DNA of 63,214 nt from an uncultured Vampirovibrio sp. GTDB lineage: Bacteria; Cyanobacteriota; Vampirovibrionia; Gastranaerophilales; Gastranaerophilaceae. The number at the start of each line of letters is the position of its first letter. The stretch's first letter is position 1. Shown in pieces: positions 25,640 through 34,609 of the stretch. A program made the translations under genes and the position numbers. Where the stretch lies: contig CAJTXZ010000018.1 in assembly GCA_910583725.1 (NCBI GenBank), forward strand, positions 1-63,214. Reading direction: 5' to 3'. Below the pieces are notes generated by a model, which worked only from the letters and a program-made list of their open reading frames with translations, ran no database searches and was not told the origin of the DNA.

Positions 25640-26764
25640 CTAGGCGGGTATTTCATTTTTTTCAAGCTCTGCAATAAGTTCATCCAATACTTTTGGTGCG
25701 TCTTCGACTATTGCGATGTCTGAGTTTTCAAAAATTGGGGCGTTTTCGTCGTTGTTTATTGCAATAATTTTTTTAGCGTTGCTTATCCCTACCATATGAT
25801 GAATTGCACCTGAAATGCCAAAGGCTATATAAACTTTCGGCGCGATGGTTTTTCCTGTTTGACCTATTTGATGTTCTTTATCAATTAAACCCATATCGAC
25901 AGCGCCCCTGGAACCTGCATAGCTTGCGCCAATAAGGCCTGCAAATTTTATTAATTTTTGAAAATTTTCTTCATTTTTAAGGCCCTTGCCGCCGGCGACA
26001 ACGACTTGTGCGTTTTCAAGTTCTGAAGATAATTTGTTTTTGTTGATTTCTGTGTTTAAAATTGTTAAGCAGTCATTAAAATTATCTAAATTTGGGATAA
26101 ATTCTTCAAATTCGCCATTTTCTTTATATGCATCTATCCTTTTTTGTAAAACATGCGGGCGCACAGTTGCCATCTGAGGCAGGTTTTTGCATAAAATTGT
26201 TGCCATTAGCTGCCCGCCAAATGTAGGTCTTGTTGCTGCAAGTTTTTTTTCATCCTTAAAATTTGTTATTTCAAGCTTGGTGCAATCGGCTGTGAGGCCT
26301 GTATTCAGACTGGAAGAGATAAGGGGTGCAATGCTTCTTCCTATTATTGTTGCGCCAATTAAAAATATTTCAGGGGTATTGATTTTGCAAAATTCTGAAA
26401 CTGCTTTTGCAATTCCTGTGTAGTTTTTTATTTTTTCATTTTTTATAAAATAAACCTTATCACTGCCATTTGCATACAAGGTTTTTTTGATAGTGTCAAA
26501 ATCATCATTAATGTTATTATTTGTAGAGATGATTGAACAAACATTAGGAGTGTTTGAGTATTTTTCTGCCAGTTTTCTTGCGGCATTTAGAAGTTCTGCC
26601 ACAACCGGATGCAAAGTCATTTTGCCGTCTTCATTTGTTATTTCGGCATAGACAAATATTTCCCTTGCAAACCTTTCCTCGGCTTGTTCATTTGAAAAGT
26701 CATTTGAAAAGTTTTCGGCTTCGTTATTTTCGTTATTGCTGCTGCATTTTTTCTTCTTTGCCAT
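25640..26764 (-). CDS. etfA: Electron transfer flavoprotein, alpha subunit
   Basis: EtfA binds FAD and, with EtfB, shuttles electrons from acyl-CoA-type dehydrogenases. The 374-residue protein has the FAD-binding C-terminal block: GSRGAVDMGLIDKEHQIGQT, KVYIAFGISGAIHHMVG and IIAINNDENAPIFENSDIAI. An unusual hydrophilic Asn/Glu-rich extension of about 33 residues (MAKKKKCSSNNENN...) precedes the normal N-terminus FVYAEI. The ATG has AAGGGAAG just upstream and lies 32 bases inside the end of etfB. No dehydrogenase partner gene is adjacent. Confidence 0.93.
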   Translation of the reverse strand: MAKKKKCSSNNENNEAENFSNDFSNEQAEERFAREIFVYAEITNEDGKMTLHPVVAELLNAARKLAEKYSNTPNVCSIISTNNNINDDFDTIKKTLYANGSDKVYFIKNEKIKNYTGIAKAVSEFCKINTPEIFLIGATIIGRSIAPLISSSLNTGLTADCTKLEITNFKDEKKLAATRPTFGGQLMATILCKNLPQMATVRPHVLQKRIDAYKENGEFEEFIPNLDNFNDCLTILNTEINKNKLSSELENAQVVVAGGKGLKNEENFQKLIKFAGLIGASYAGSRGAVDMGLIDKEHQIGQTGKTIAPKVYIAFGISGAIHHMVGISNAKKIIAINNDENAPIFENSDIAIVEDAPKVLDELIAELEKNEIPA

Positions 26765-27533
26765 TTTCTTCCCTTATATGTGATAAAATTTCTTTTATAT
26801 AATCATATTTTACTTTTTTGCACCATCTGTTAACCTCCGGACGGAATGCTCTTTGAACAAATGTAGGAGAGCCTTTTATGCCCGCTTCATCAGGTGTTGA
26901 TTGTATATCTTCAAGGTTTAATATTTTAATTTGTTTTTTTTGTGCATTAATATAATCTTCAATTTTTGGGTTTTTTAACTCGGCGCAGCTTTTTAGCACG
27001 CACAATACTATTGGCATAGCCCCCTCGAAGGTTAACACTTCGTTTTCCCTTTCGCACTGTGCTGTTATTTTGTTGTTTTTTACATCTGTAATTTTCTTTA
27101 CATAGGTTAATACAGGAATATTCAGGTGGTGCGCAAGGGAGGGGCCTGTCTGTGCTGTGTCTCCATCTATTGCAAATTGGCCTGTGATGATTATGTCGTA
27201 TTCTTGTATCGCATTTTTAATTGCTGATGCGAGGGTTTTACTTGTGGCACAGGTATCAGCGCCTGAAAATCTTTTATCTGAAAGCAAAATTGCTTCATCT
27301 GCGCCTATTGCAAGCCCATATTCAAGTACGTCTTTAGCACAGTTTGGCCCCATAGAAAGCAAAGTAATTTTTGTGTCAGGGTTTAATTTTTTGATATTCA
27401 AGGCTGCCTGAATAGCATATTCATCATATGGGTTAATTATATTTATAAGGCCTTCTCTTATAATGTTGTTTTCCTTGCTCCATTTGACATCATTTGTATC
27501 AGGAACCTGTTTAACGCATACTATAATTTTCAA
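26733..27533 (-). CDS. etfB: Electron transfer flavoprotein, beta subunit
   Basis: The 266-residue EtfB has KIIVCVKQVPDTNDVKW at the N-terminus, NPYDEYAIQAAL, ITGQFAIDGDTAQTGPSLAH (nucleotide-binding region; DGDTAQTGP is typical of anaerobic ETFs) and a VNRWCKKVKY-containing tail. The start is a TTG with AGGA ~8 bases ahead; no ATG fits. With etfA it forms a two-gene operon. Whether this ETF bifurcates electrons cannot be decided without the partner enzyme or a careful alignment. Confidence 0.93.
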   Translation of the reverse strand: MKIIVCVKQVPDTNDVKWSKENNIIREGLINIINPYDEYAIQAALNIKKLNPDTKITLLSMGPNCAKDVLEYGLAIGADEAILLSDKRFSGADTCATSKTLASAIKNAIQEYDIIITGQFAIDGDTAQTGPSLAHHLNIPVLTYVKKITDVKNNKITAQCERENEVLTFEGAMPIVLCVLKSCAELKNPKIEDYINAQKKQIKILNLEDIQSTPDEAGIKGSPTFVQRAFRPEVNRWCKKVKYDYIKEILSHIREENGKEEKMQQQ

Positions 27534-27660
27534 TTTTTCTATCCTAAAAAATCTTTATGTTAATTATATCACATTATTAATTGTTACAAAATGTAAAAAT
27601 TGGTAAATTATTTTTGCTGTTTTGACTTTATTATAATATAGAGAAAAAGCAGGATTATTC

Positions 27661-29979
27661 ATGGTTTACGGCTATAACCAAACACAAAATAACAATTTCG
27701 CCTTTGGTATGATGACCAATCAGCCTGCTATGCAAAGAAATCAGCAGCAAAATGGCCAAAATGCCGTAGATTCTTATAATCAGCAAAATTTTGGTGCTAT
27801 AGATACAGAAAGAATTAAGCAGGATACTGTAGAACTTACAAATAAAGCAACAGAACAAGCTAAAGGCAATGGTTTTGTCAGAGCAGTAAAGAATATTTTT
27901 GGCGGCAGAGGATTTAAGAGATTTATGACATCTCTCGGGCTTACTCTTGGAACTGTTGTTGGTTTGGCTGTACTTGGAAACAGCAAAATTTCTGTTCATA
28001 AACTTCCTGAAATAGGTATAAAGGTAGGAGAAGCACTTGACAATAACGGCTTATATAAATCAATTACAGGGTTTTTCAAAAAGGGTAAAGACAGAGCGCT
28101 TAATGTTCTTAGAAAAAGCAAATCATTTCAGGATATAGAACATACGCTTAAGGTGAATAAAGCAAAACCCAAATGGAGCATTGCAAGAGGCCAAGGTCAA
28201 GGCATGAAAACAATATTTTCTTTGACTCCGCCTGATATCTTAAAGCATGTTCTTGGCGGTTTTGGCAATGAGACTGAAAAACTGAACTCATTGAAGAAAC
28301 TCACGGGTTCAGACAAAAAAGCAAAAGAACTTTTGACCATGATTGAAAAATCTATGGATTTAAACGGCGAGCAGCTTACAAACGTTCAAATATGCAACCG
28401 CTTTACTGATATGATTAAAGATAACTTTGGGTGCAAAAACCATAAAGATTTATTAAAGATATTATCCCAGCTTGAAAATGGCAAGATTACAGGACTTGAT
28501 GGCAAGTTAAGTCTTGATATGAGTGAATTTACCGGCGTTCTTATGGACGGTGAGGGTAAGGGCCTTGCAAAACTTCAGGATATAATGGGCTCCTGGTGGC
28601 CTGTTAACTTTATTGATAAGGCTGGTAAAAAGATAATGGGCGATTCTTGGAAGCCTTTCTGCAAAGGTAATCTTGGAAATTCATTGATAAAATATAATGT
28701 TATATCTGATAACCTTGCAAGTAACAAGATTGGTTCCCTTATTCAAAAGTCATTACTTTTCCCGACAGAATCAATTTCAAACTTTGTAAATGATAAATCC
28801 GGCATGGGCGCATTATTATGTTTCCAGATTATGAGTTTGTATAACAGCGCACAGGATGCACCAAAGGGCAAAAGGGCTTCTGTTGTAGCACATGATTATA
28901 TGGGTACAATGGGTTCATTGGCATTCACTATGCCTATGGCATTTGGTTTAACTTATGGTGTTGCATCAATGGGTAATGCTGAGGGCAAGACTTTATTTAC
29001 GAAGGCGCTAAAACCTGTGGGCAAGTTCTTTGGTATGGGTTTAGACCCTGTAATTAACGGACGTGCTGTAGACAAAACCGCTAAAACATTCATAGGTAAA
29101 GGCTTTAAACATGTAAAGAATGGCACCGGCGGTGTGATGAGGTTCTTATTAATCTCTATGGTATTGCAGGGTATATTCTCTAAACCGATAACTGCTGCAA
29201 TTAATAAAGTATTCGGCAAACCTTATGACCCTGTTGAGGCACAGCAGGAAGAAGCGCAAAAAGCTCAGGCAGAGGCTATGAAGAATTTAAATATGACAGA
29301 AGAACAAGCGCTTCAAAAACTTCAGGCGCATCCTGAGATTATACAGGCTCTGCAGAGCAGTCCTGAAGCGATGGCGCAGATACAGCAAAATCCTATGCTT
29401 TTATTAGAATTATTGGCTTCAATACCGGATGAGCCTGCAGCACAAATGCCAGCAGGGCAAGCACAAAATGGTTTGGCGTCAAATACTCCGCTCCAGCAGG
29501 CTTCTAATTCTGGGCAAACATCAAAACAAGTTCCTCCAAGCGAGCTTCTTCAAAGTTATGTAAATAATTCCAATAACAGAATGCAGCCAGGCGCAGTGCA
29601 CAATGCAAATGCAACACAGCAAAATGCAGCAGAATTAAATGGGACACGTGCAAATAATATTCAGAATATGCAGCCTGTAGCTAAAGCGGCAACATCTCCT
29701 GTTAAGAATACAGATGAGCCTGTTAGAAGCTATATACCATCTTCAAAGCCTTTTAATTATAATGAGGCGGAAACATCAACAACATCAGACAGCACTGTAC
29801 AATCTAATGCAGCAGCCGATTCTGAATCACAGGCAAATAATCTTTTGAATAAAACATCAGGCATCAGCCAAATTGATGCCGGTGCGCCTGTAAATGAAGC
29901 AGAGATAACTAATCAGAATGTGTTAGATGTGCTTGATAAGGCAGACAGGGCTATGGATGATGCCATGAAGTATCTGTAA
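27661..29979 (+). CDS. Large orphan membrane protein with Gln/Asn-rich tails
   Basis: The 772-residue protein has no recognised domain. The N-terminal 60 residues are Asn/Gln-rich. Hydrophobic segments occur near 86-105 (LGLTLGTVVGLAVLG), 380-400 (MGALLCFQIMSLYN), 415-440 and 500-515, separated by basic loops. From ~530 it becomes a long Gln/Ala/Asn-rich tail including MTEEQALQKLQAHPEI and then a low-complexity region to residue ~745. There is no cleavable signal. AGGA lies ~8 bases before the ATG. It is divergent from etfBA. Composition resembles the other orphan at 30672-31283, suggesting a lineage-specific group of membrane proteins. Function unknown. Confidence 0.7.
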   Translation: MVYGYNQTQNNNFAFGMMTNQPAMQRNQQQNGQNAVDSYNQQNFGAIDTERIKQDTVELTNKATEQAKGNGFVRAVKNIFGGRGFKRFMTSLGLTLGTVVGLAVLGNSKISVHKLPEIGIKVGEALDNNGLYKSITGFFKKGKDRALNVLRKSKSFQDIEHTLKVNKAKPKWSIARGQGQGMKTIFSLTPPDILKHVLGGFGNETEKLNSLKKLTGSDKKAKELLTMIEKSMDLNGEQLTNVQICNRFTDMIKDNFGCKNHKDLLKILSQLENGKITGLDGKLSLDMSEFTGVLMDGEGKGLAKLQDIMGSWWPVNFIDKAGKKIMGDSWKPFCKGNLGNSLIKYNVISDNLASNKIGSLIQKSLLFPTESISNFVNDKSGMGALLCFQIMSLYNSAQDAPKGKRASVVAHDYMGTMGSLAFTMPMAFGLTYGVASMGNAEGKTLFTKALKPVGKFFGMGLDPVINGRAVDKTAKTFIGKGFKHVKNGTGGVMRFLLISMVLQGIFSKPITAAINKVFGKPYDPVEAQQEEAQKAQAEAMKNLNMTEEQALQKLQAHPEIIQALQSSPEAMAQIQQNPMLLLELLASIPDEPAAQMPAGQAQNGLASNTPLQQASNSGQTSKQVPPSELLQSYVNNSNNRMQPGAVHNANATQQNAAELNGTRANNIQNMQPVAKAATSPVKNTDEPVRSYIPSSKPFNYNEAETSTTSDSTVQSNAAADSESQANNLLNKTSGISQIDAGAPVNEAEITNQNVLDVLDKADRAMDDAMKYL

Positions 29980-30003
29980 TATTTTTTATTGGTTTAATTA
30001 AGT

Positions 30004-30591
30004 TTAACTTTTGGTAGCTGTTGCAGAAGGAATTCTTACACCTGATTTATATATCGGAACAGCAAATCTGTCTATACCATCAGTGTTTGGCCCTTTGATT
30101 CCGTTTGTATCAAAGTATATTATGCCGCAAGCTTTGCTTGTATCTGCTGTAACTGCAGGTGCAGGGGTGCTTCCACTTTTTCCTGGTAAAACTATCAAGC
30201 CTGTTTTTGCAGTGCTGCAAGTTTTATCATAATCAAGACCGAATATTGAACCGTCTGCCAAACGCCCTATGACAGTTCCGTTAAAGCCGTTTGGAATGTC
30301 GCTTTTATTCATAACGGCTGAAATTTGAAGAAATTTGCCGTACATGTTAAATAAATCAGTAGCATTATCACAGCCTATATCGTTCATTCTTCTTGTTTTG
30401 GATTTTGTCATAAGTATCTGGCTTGTTGCACCAGAAAAATTAGTGATAATTTTTTTTGCCATAACATCGGCTTCCATTTCTCTTGTGCCGTTTGTTAAAT
30501 TTTTGATTGAAGGTATTGTCATTGCAGCACAAATACCTATGATTGCTAGTGTTAAAAGGGTTTCAGCCAAAGTAAATGCATGTTTTTTCAT
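30004..30591 (-). CDS. Type II secretion/type IV pilus-like pseudopilin
   Basis: The 195-residue protein has the prepilin motif KKHAFTLAETLLTLAIIGIC: short basic leader, cleavage before Phe, Glu at +5, then a hydrophobic helix. As in the large glycine-rich protein at the window's left end, Ala replaces Gly at -1. The remainder is a soluble globular domain with cysteines (CDNATDLF, CSTAKTG, CGIIYFDTNGIKGPNT), the last resembling the Ca-site loop of pseudopilins (DTNG.KGPN). The gene is isolated from other secretion genes. It is probably a minor pilin or a surface-displayed pilin-like protein. Confidence 0.85.
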   Translation of the reverse strand: MKKHAFTLAETLLTLAIIGICAAMTIPSIKNLTNGTREMEADVMAKKIITNFSGATSQILMTKSKTRRMNDIGCDNATDLFNMYGKFLQISAVMNKSDIPNGFNGTVIGRLADGSIFGLDYDKTCSTAKTGLIVLPGKSGSTPAPAVTADTSKACGIIYFDTNGIKGPNTDGIDRFAVPIYKSGVRIPSATATKS

Positions 30592-30671
30592 AATATTTAT
30601 CTCTCTTTATCAAACATATTACCTGATAAAATCATTATAGGTCATAATGTATGATTTAAGCAAGTTAAATA

Positions 30672-31283
30672 CTATTTATGCTTGATTATTTTTCCGATTT
30701 TTGAAATTCCTTTTGGAATTAACAAGGTCAAAACTATTGCAAGAGAGCCTGTTGAACAGAGGGCGCTAATTTGTCCTATGGTTAATTTTTTACCTGAGGG
30801 GCTAGCTTTTGGCTTATTTTTTTCTTTGGTTTTTTTCGGAAGTTTTGTCCTTGGGGTTTCTTCTTTCTTTTTGTTGATTGAATCTGTTATTGGTGTTTTT
30901 GAATAATTATCCGGCCCTTCAAGTACGCCAAGATTAGGCTTTGAATTTTGATTTGAAGCTGTTTTTGCTGTATTATTCAAATTATTATCCGATGATTCCT
31001 CTACTGATGTGTTTTGTCCGTCAACATCTGCGGTTTCAGCCGGCCCTATATTTGAATCTACCAAATTATTTTGTTCTATCTGAGTGCCGTTTGAAATAAA
31101 TACATCTTCCTTTGGGCTTTTTTCAAGCGTGTTTATTCCCTCGGCCGATTGGCTTTGACCTCTGCTATTTGTATTTTGGGCAGATATGGCAGCGTCATTA
31201 ACGCCTTGCATGTTAGTGTTTTGTGCGGCATTATTGTATGTATTTTGGGTATTATTAAAATTTGGGTTTATGCTGCCTGCCAT
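30672..31283 (-). CDS. Asn/Gln-rich tail-anchored orphan protein
   Basis: The 203-residue protein is disordered-looking (Asn, Gln, Ser, Thr-rich) for ~130 residues, then has a strongly basic Pro/Lys linker (KLPKKTKEKNKPKASPSGKK) and one C-terminal hydrophobic segment (ISALCSTGSLAIVLTLLIPK) ending in GKIIKHK. This architecture predicts C-terminal membrane anchoring with a cytoplasmic or exported disordered head. AAGGAAA is 12 bases ahead of the ATG. I recognise no family. Composition is similar to the 772-residue orphan upstream. Confidence 0.65.
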   Translation of the reverse strand: MAGSINPNFNNTQNTYNNAAQNTNMQGVNDAAISAQNTNSRGQSQSAEGINTLEKSPKEDVFISNGTQIEQNNLVDSNIGPAETADVDGQNTSVEESSDNNLNNTAKTASNQNSKPNLGVLEGPDNYSKTPITDSINKKKEETPRTKLPKKTKEKNKPKASPSGKKLTIGQISALCSTGSLAIVLTLLIPKGISKIGKIIKHK

Positions 31284-31339
31284 AAATAGTTAAAATTTTC
31301 CTTGTTCTGTTTTACATATTTTATAAAACAAAACAGGCT

Positions 31340-32245
31340 TTAAAATTGCCCTAAAATGTCGTTTTCATCCTTAATCTTTATAATTCTTGACATTTGCCTA
31401 AAAAATGTCAGTTGTCTTTTCGCAAAATTTCTTGTCCTTTGTTTTATTTTTGTAACGGCTTCATCTAAATTAGAATAAATTCCATCTTTTAGTTCAAAAA
31501 ATTCTTTATATCCTATGGTGTTTTCTAAAACCTTTGTTCTGCCGTGTTTTTTTGTCATCTTTTCCCATTCATAGTAAAGTCCTTGTTCTATCATTTTATC
31601 AACACGCAGATTTATTCTTTTATAAAGTTCTTTTCTTTGTTCAGCATCTATAAAATTATTTGAAAACCATAAGGCTTGGTATTGCGCATTTTCTTTTCTT
31701 TTAGCGTCTGAAACACTGCCGTTTAATGCTTCTGCCATTTCGATAGCGCGGATAATTCTTTCTTTGTTATTTGGATGAATTGCCTCAGCCCTTTTTTTAT
31801 CGGTGTCATTTAACATATTCCACAGTGTTTTTGTATCATATTTTTCCAGTTTTTGCCTTAATTTTGGGTTCTCTGAAATTTCATGAAGTTCTTTTTCATC
31901 CAGAAGGCACTTAATATAAAACCACGTTCCGCCTGAAATAATCACAGGCTTACCTTTATTTTGAATTTTTTCTATACAAATTTTTGCATCTTTAACAAAA
32001 TCGCCTGCGCTGTATGGTTTATTCAAGGGTTCCATTATATCAATTAAATGATGTGCAATACCCTCCATCTCAATAACAGAGGGTTTTGCACTTACAATAT
32101 CTAATCCTTTGTATACAATTCTTGAATCAGCACAGATTATCTCTGCGTTAATTTTTTTTGAAAGATTAATTGTTAGCGTTGTCTTGCCCGAAGCAGTCGG
32201 CCCTGTTATTACAATCAGGGGTACATTTTTTTTGTTTAGAGTCAT
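31340..32245 (-). CDS. miaA: tRNA dimethylallyltransferase
   Basis: MiaA isopentenylates A37 of tRNAs reading UNN codons. The P-loop GPTASGKTTLTINLSKK is near the N-terminus, followed by ICADSRIVYKGLDIVSAKP (the D-S-R-x-x-Y-K block that binds the substrate), ISGGTWFYIKCLL, and the C-terminal KQRTRNFAKRQLTFFR signature. Length ~301 residues is typical. ATG 32245 is chosen over an in-frame TTG at 32254. The start lies 80 bases inside the 3' end of the upstream membrane-protein gene in a different frame, a long overlap for this genome. Confidence 0.93.
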   Translation of the reverse strand: MTLNKKNVPLIVITGPTASGKTTLTINLSKKINAEIICADSRIVYKGLDIVSAKPSVIEMEGIAHHLIDIMEPLNKPYSAGDFVKDAKICIEKIQNKGKPVIISGGTWFYIKCLLDEKELHEISENPKLRQKLEKYDTKTLWNMLNDTDKKRAEAIHPNNKERIIRAIEMAEALNGSVSDAKRKENAQYQALWFSNNFIDAEQRKELYKRINLRVDKMIEQGLYYEWEKMTKKHGRTKVLENTIGYKEFFELKDGIYSNLDEAVTKIKQRTRNFAKRQLTFFRQMSRIIKIKDENDILGQF

Positions 32246-33038
32246 ATAAGTCAAATATTAGCACAATTATAAACGCTGCAAAATAAATCCTTAAAATCAT
32301 TGCAATGAATGAAATTATCACATTATCTATAAACACTGCCTGCATAAGCATAAGCATAAAGTTCATAATTGTTAACAATATAAAGATGGAAATTGTTTCA
32401 AAAAAGTTAAGAAACATTGTTTTGAATGAATCAACGAGTGCTCTTATGGGGTTTATTGAGCACTTGCAGTTAAGATACAGACTTGCAGCCCAATACAGGA
32501 ATACAAGGGTTATCAGGCACAATGTGATATATGAAAATATACTTTTTTTGAATATTAAATTCCAAGTAGAATTTGGAAGGCTTATAAAATAATTCTTAAA
32601 GGCTTCCGGGTCGTTTGCATATTTTGATAAATTGTAGAGTACATCGTCAATTTTGCCGAATAAAACATCGGATAAATAAGAATGGCCGTATAAGAGGGCG
32701 GTAAAAATTAAGAAACCTGCAATAACCGGCAAAATAAAGGTTGATACGCCTGAGAAGAAATCATTTTTTAGCTTTACGGCTTCTTCCAGTTTTTCTTCTG
32801 GTGTTTTGTTTTCTTTATAAATAAGTACAGAGGTTCTAATCATTCCAAACCAGCCTGCAATAAATGCACAGGTTAAGAGTGAAAGCAAAATTCCTATAAT
32901 GCCTGCAAGGGCGAAATTTTTTGCTGTTACCATTGCCTGAATCACTAAAAATAGTGCAATCAGATATAATACAAAAAACAATGTTATGAAGGGACTATCT
33001 TTTACAATGTTAAAAGACTTCTTAAATAAACTCTGCAT
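32166..33038 (-). CDS. Uncharacterised multi-span membrane protein
   Basis: The 290-residue protein has five or six hydrophobic segments (e.g. FITLFFVLYLIALFLVIQA, GIIGILLSLLTCAFIAGWFG, FILPVIAGFLIFTALLYG and two near the C-terminus). Its C-terminal tail is hydrophilic with four cysteines (CTPDCNNRADCFGQD), an unusual ending that is partly encoded within the miaA overlap. Weak resemblance to glycerophosphoryl-diester-type or DUF-like 'membrane domain' proteins only; I make no assignment. GGAAAGATAG precedes the ATG. Confidence 0.6.
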   Translation of the reverse strand: MQSLFKKSFNIVKDSPFITLFFVLYLIALFLVIQAMVTAKNFALAGIIGILLSLLTCAFIAGWFGMIRTSVLIYKENKTPEEKLEEAVKLKNDFFSGVSTFILPVIAGFLIFTALLYGHSYLSDVLFGKIDDVLYNLSKYANDPEAFKNYFISLPNSTWNLIFKKSIFSYITLCLITLVFLYWAASLYLNCKCSINPIRALVDSFKTMFLNFFETISIFILLTIMNFMLMLMQAVFIDNVIISFIAMILRIYFAAFIIVLIFDLYDSKQKKCTPDCNNRADCFGQDNANN

Positions 33039-33126
33039 CTATCTTTCCAATCTTTAAATAAGTTTGCAAATATCAATTATTACTTATAATATTATTAACA
33101 AAGGGCACTAAAAAACAAGGTATAAA

Positions 33127-33801
33127 ATGTTAAGATTTGATAAAAACCATGACCTGAAAGGCGTACTCATTTGTGTTGAGGGAATTGACGGCAGCGGTAA
33201 ATCAACGCAGCTTGATTTATTATACAGCTGGTTAAAGTCAAAAAATTTGGATGTAATTTTAACTTGCTGGAATTCATCTGATTTAATCTCCGAAACCACA
33301 AAGAGGGCTAAGAAAAAGAATCTTTTATCAGGAAGAACGTTTTCGCTTCTTCATGCAGTAGATTTCGCTGACAGGCTAGAGAAAGTTATTATTCCTGCTA
33401 TGAAGGCCGGTTTTATAGTGCTTGCTGACAGGTATGTTTATACAGCCTTTGCCCGTGATGTTGCCCGTGATGTTGATAAAAAGTGGGTAAGGAATATGTA
33501 CGGCTTTGCAATAAAGCCTGATTTAGCTGTATATTTTGATGTCAGCGCAAAGGTATCACTGGAGAGGATTTGTTCTACACGCCAGCCAAAGTATTATGAA
33601 GCCGGCATGGATTTAAAATTATCAAATAATCCTTATAAAAGTTATGTATTGTTTCAAAACAGGGTGATAGAGCAATATAAAGGCATGGTGGATGAATACG
33701 GCCTTATAAAGGTGGATGCCAATGATACAATTCACAAAAAACAGGTGTATTTCAGGCAGTTAGTGGTTGAGCTTTTAAAATCGAAAGGTATAAACATATA
33801 A
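33127..33801 (+). CDS. Thymidylate-kinase-like P-loop kinase, copy 1
   Basis: The 224-residue protein has the thymidylate-kinase fold: P-loop VEGIDGSGKSTQLDLL (residues ~17-32) and DRYVYTAFARD at the DRY-type motif. However, the substrate loop TREPGGT of true Tmk is missing; the corresponding stretch is TCWNSSDLISETTKR. The lid region (ERICSTRQPKYYEAGMDLKL) is also atypical. The phosphorylated substrate is therefore uncertain and may not be dTMP. AAGG precedes the ATG. Its stop codon abuts the start of a close paralogue, so the two are translated as a pair. Confidence 0.75.
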   Translation: MLRFDKNHDLKGVLICVEGIDGSGKSTQLDLLYSWLKSKNLDVILTCWNSSDLISETTKRAKKKNLLSGRTFSLLHAVDFADRLEKVIIPAMKAGFIVLADRYVYTAFARDVARDVDKKWVRNMYGFAIKPDLAVYFDVSAKVSLERICSTRQPKYYEAGMDLKLSNNPYKSYVLFQNRVIEQYKGMVDEYGLIKVDANDTIHKKQVYFRQLVVELLKSKGINI

Positions 33802-34464
33802 ATGTATCAAAAACACGGCTATGACGGGCTTTTAATAGTTATAGAAGGAACAGACGGCGCCGGGAAATCAACCCAGGTGAATCTTCTTAAAAAATATATA
33901 GAAAATGAGTGCTACGGCTGCATGTTATCTGAGTGGAAAACATCGCGTTTGATATCGGATGTGATTAATGAAGCAAAGGAGCGAAACCTTCTTAATACAA
34001 CGACATTCAGCCTTCTATATGCGGCAGACTATGCTGACAGGCTTGAAAATGTCATCATTCCTGCCTTAAAGGCTGGTTTTGTAGTGCTTTTAGACAGATA
34101 TATTTATACAGCATTTGTGCGCGACACTGTCAGGGGCCACAACATTGAATGGGTAAAAAAATTATATGATTTTGCGCCTGTTCCTGATATTGTGTTTTAC
34201 CTTAAGATGCCAGTAGATAAGCTTCTAAAAAGAATGATAGGCACAAATGGTCTTGATTATTTTGAATCCGGCAGGGATATCGGGCTTTCAACAGATATTT
34301 ACAAGAGTTTTGAGATTTATCAGGGAAGGTGTCTTGAAGAATATGACAGACTGCAGGATGAGTATAATTTTATTACAATAGACGGCGAGCTTTCGATTAA
34401 TGAAATCCATCAAAAAATAAAGGGAGAGGTAAAAAAAGTTCTTGATTTGGGGCTTGTAGAGTAA
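33802..34464 (+). CDS. Thymidylate-kinase-like P-loop kinase, copy 2
   Basis: A 220-residue paralogue of the preceding gene. P-loop is IEGTDGAGKSTQVNLL; DRYIYTAFVRD parallels DRYVYTAFARD; and the TREPGGT position again lacks that motif (LSEWKTSRLISDVIN). YFESGRDIGLSTDIYKSF parallels YYEAGMDLKLSNNPYKSY in copy 1. ATG follows the upstream TAA directly, implying translational coupling and perhaps a heterodimer. The two copies have diverged substantially, so both are presumably maintained. The canonical tmk gene may lie elsewhere. Confidence 0.75.
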   Translation: MYQKHGYDGLLIVIEGTDGAGKSTQVNLLKKYIENECYGCMLSEWKTSRLISDVINEAKERNLLNTTTFSLLYAADYADRLENVIIPALKAGFVVLLDRYIYTAFVRDTVRGHNIEWVKKLYDFAPVPDIVFYLKMPVDKLLKRMIGTNGLDYFESGRDIGLSTDIYKSFEIYQGRCLEEYDRLQDEYNFITIDGELSINEIHQKIKGEVKKVLDLGLVE

Positions 34465-34609
34465 TTCTGATTTTATGTTTGGCTTAATTTTGAATGCACA
34501 AGCCGGTTTTAATGATTTTTTGCCTGCTGTATATTTAAACTAAATATGCGCACAAGTTTATAAGAATTATTATTGACTTTGCTAAAATTTTAATATAACT
34601 TTGATTACT

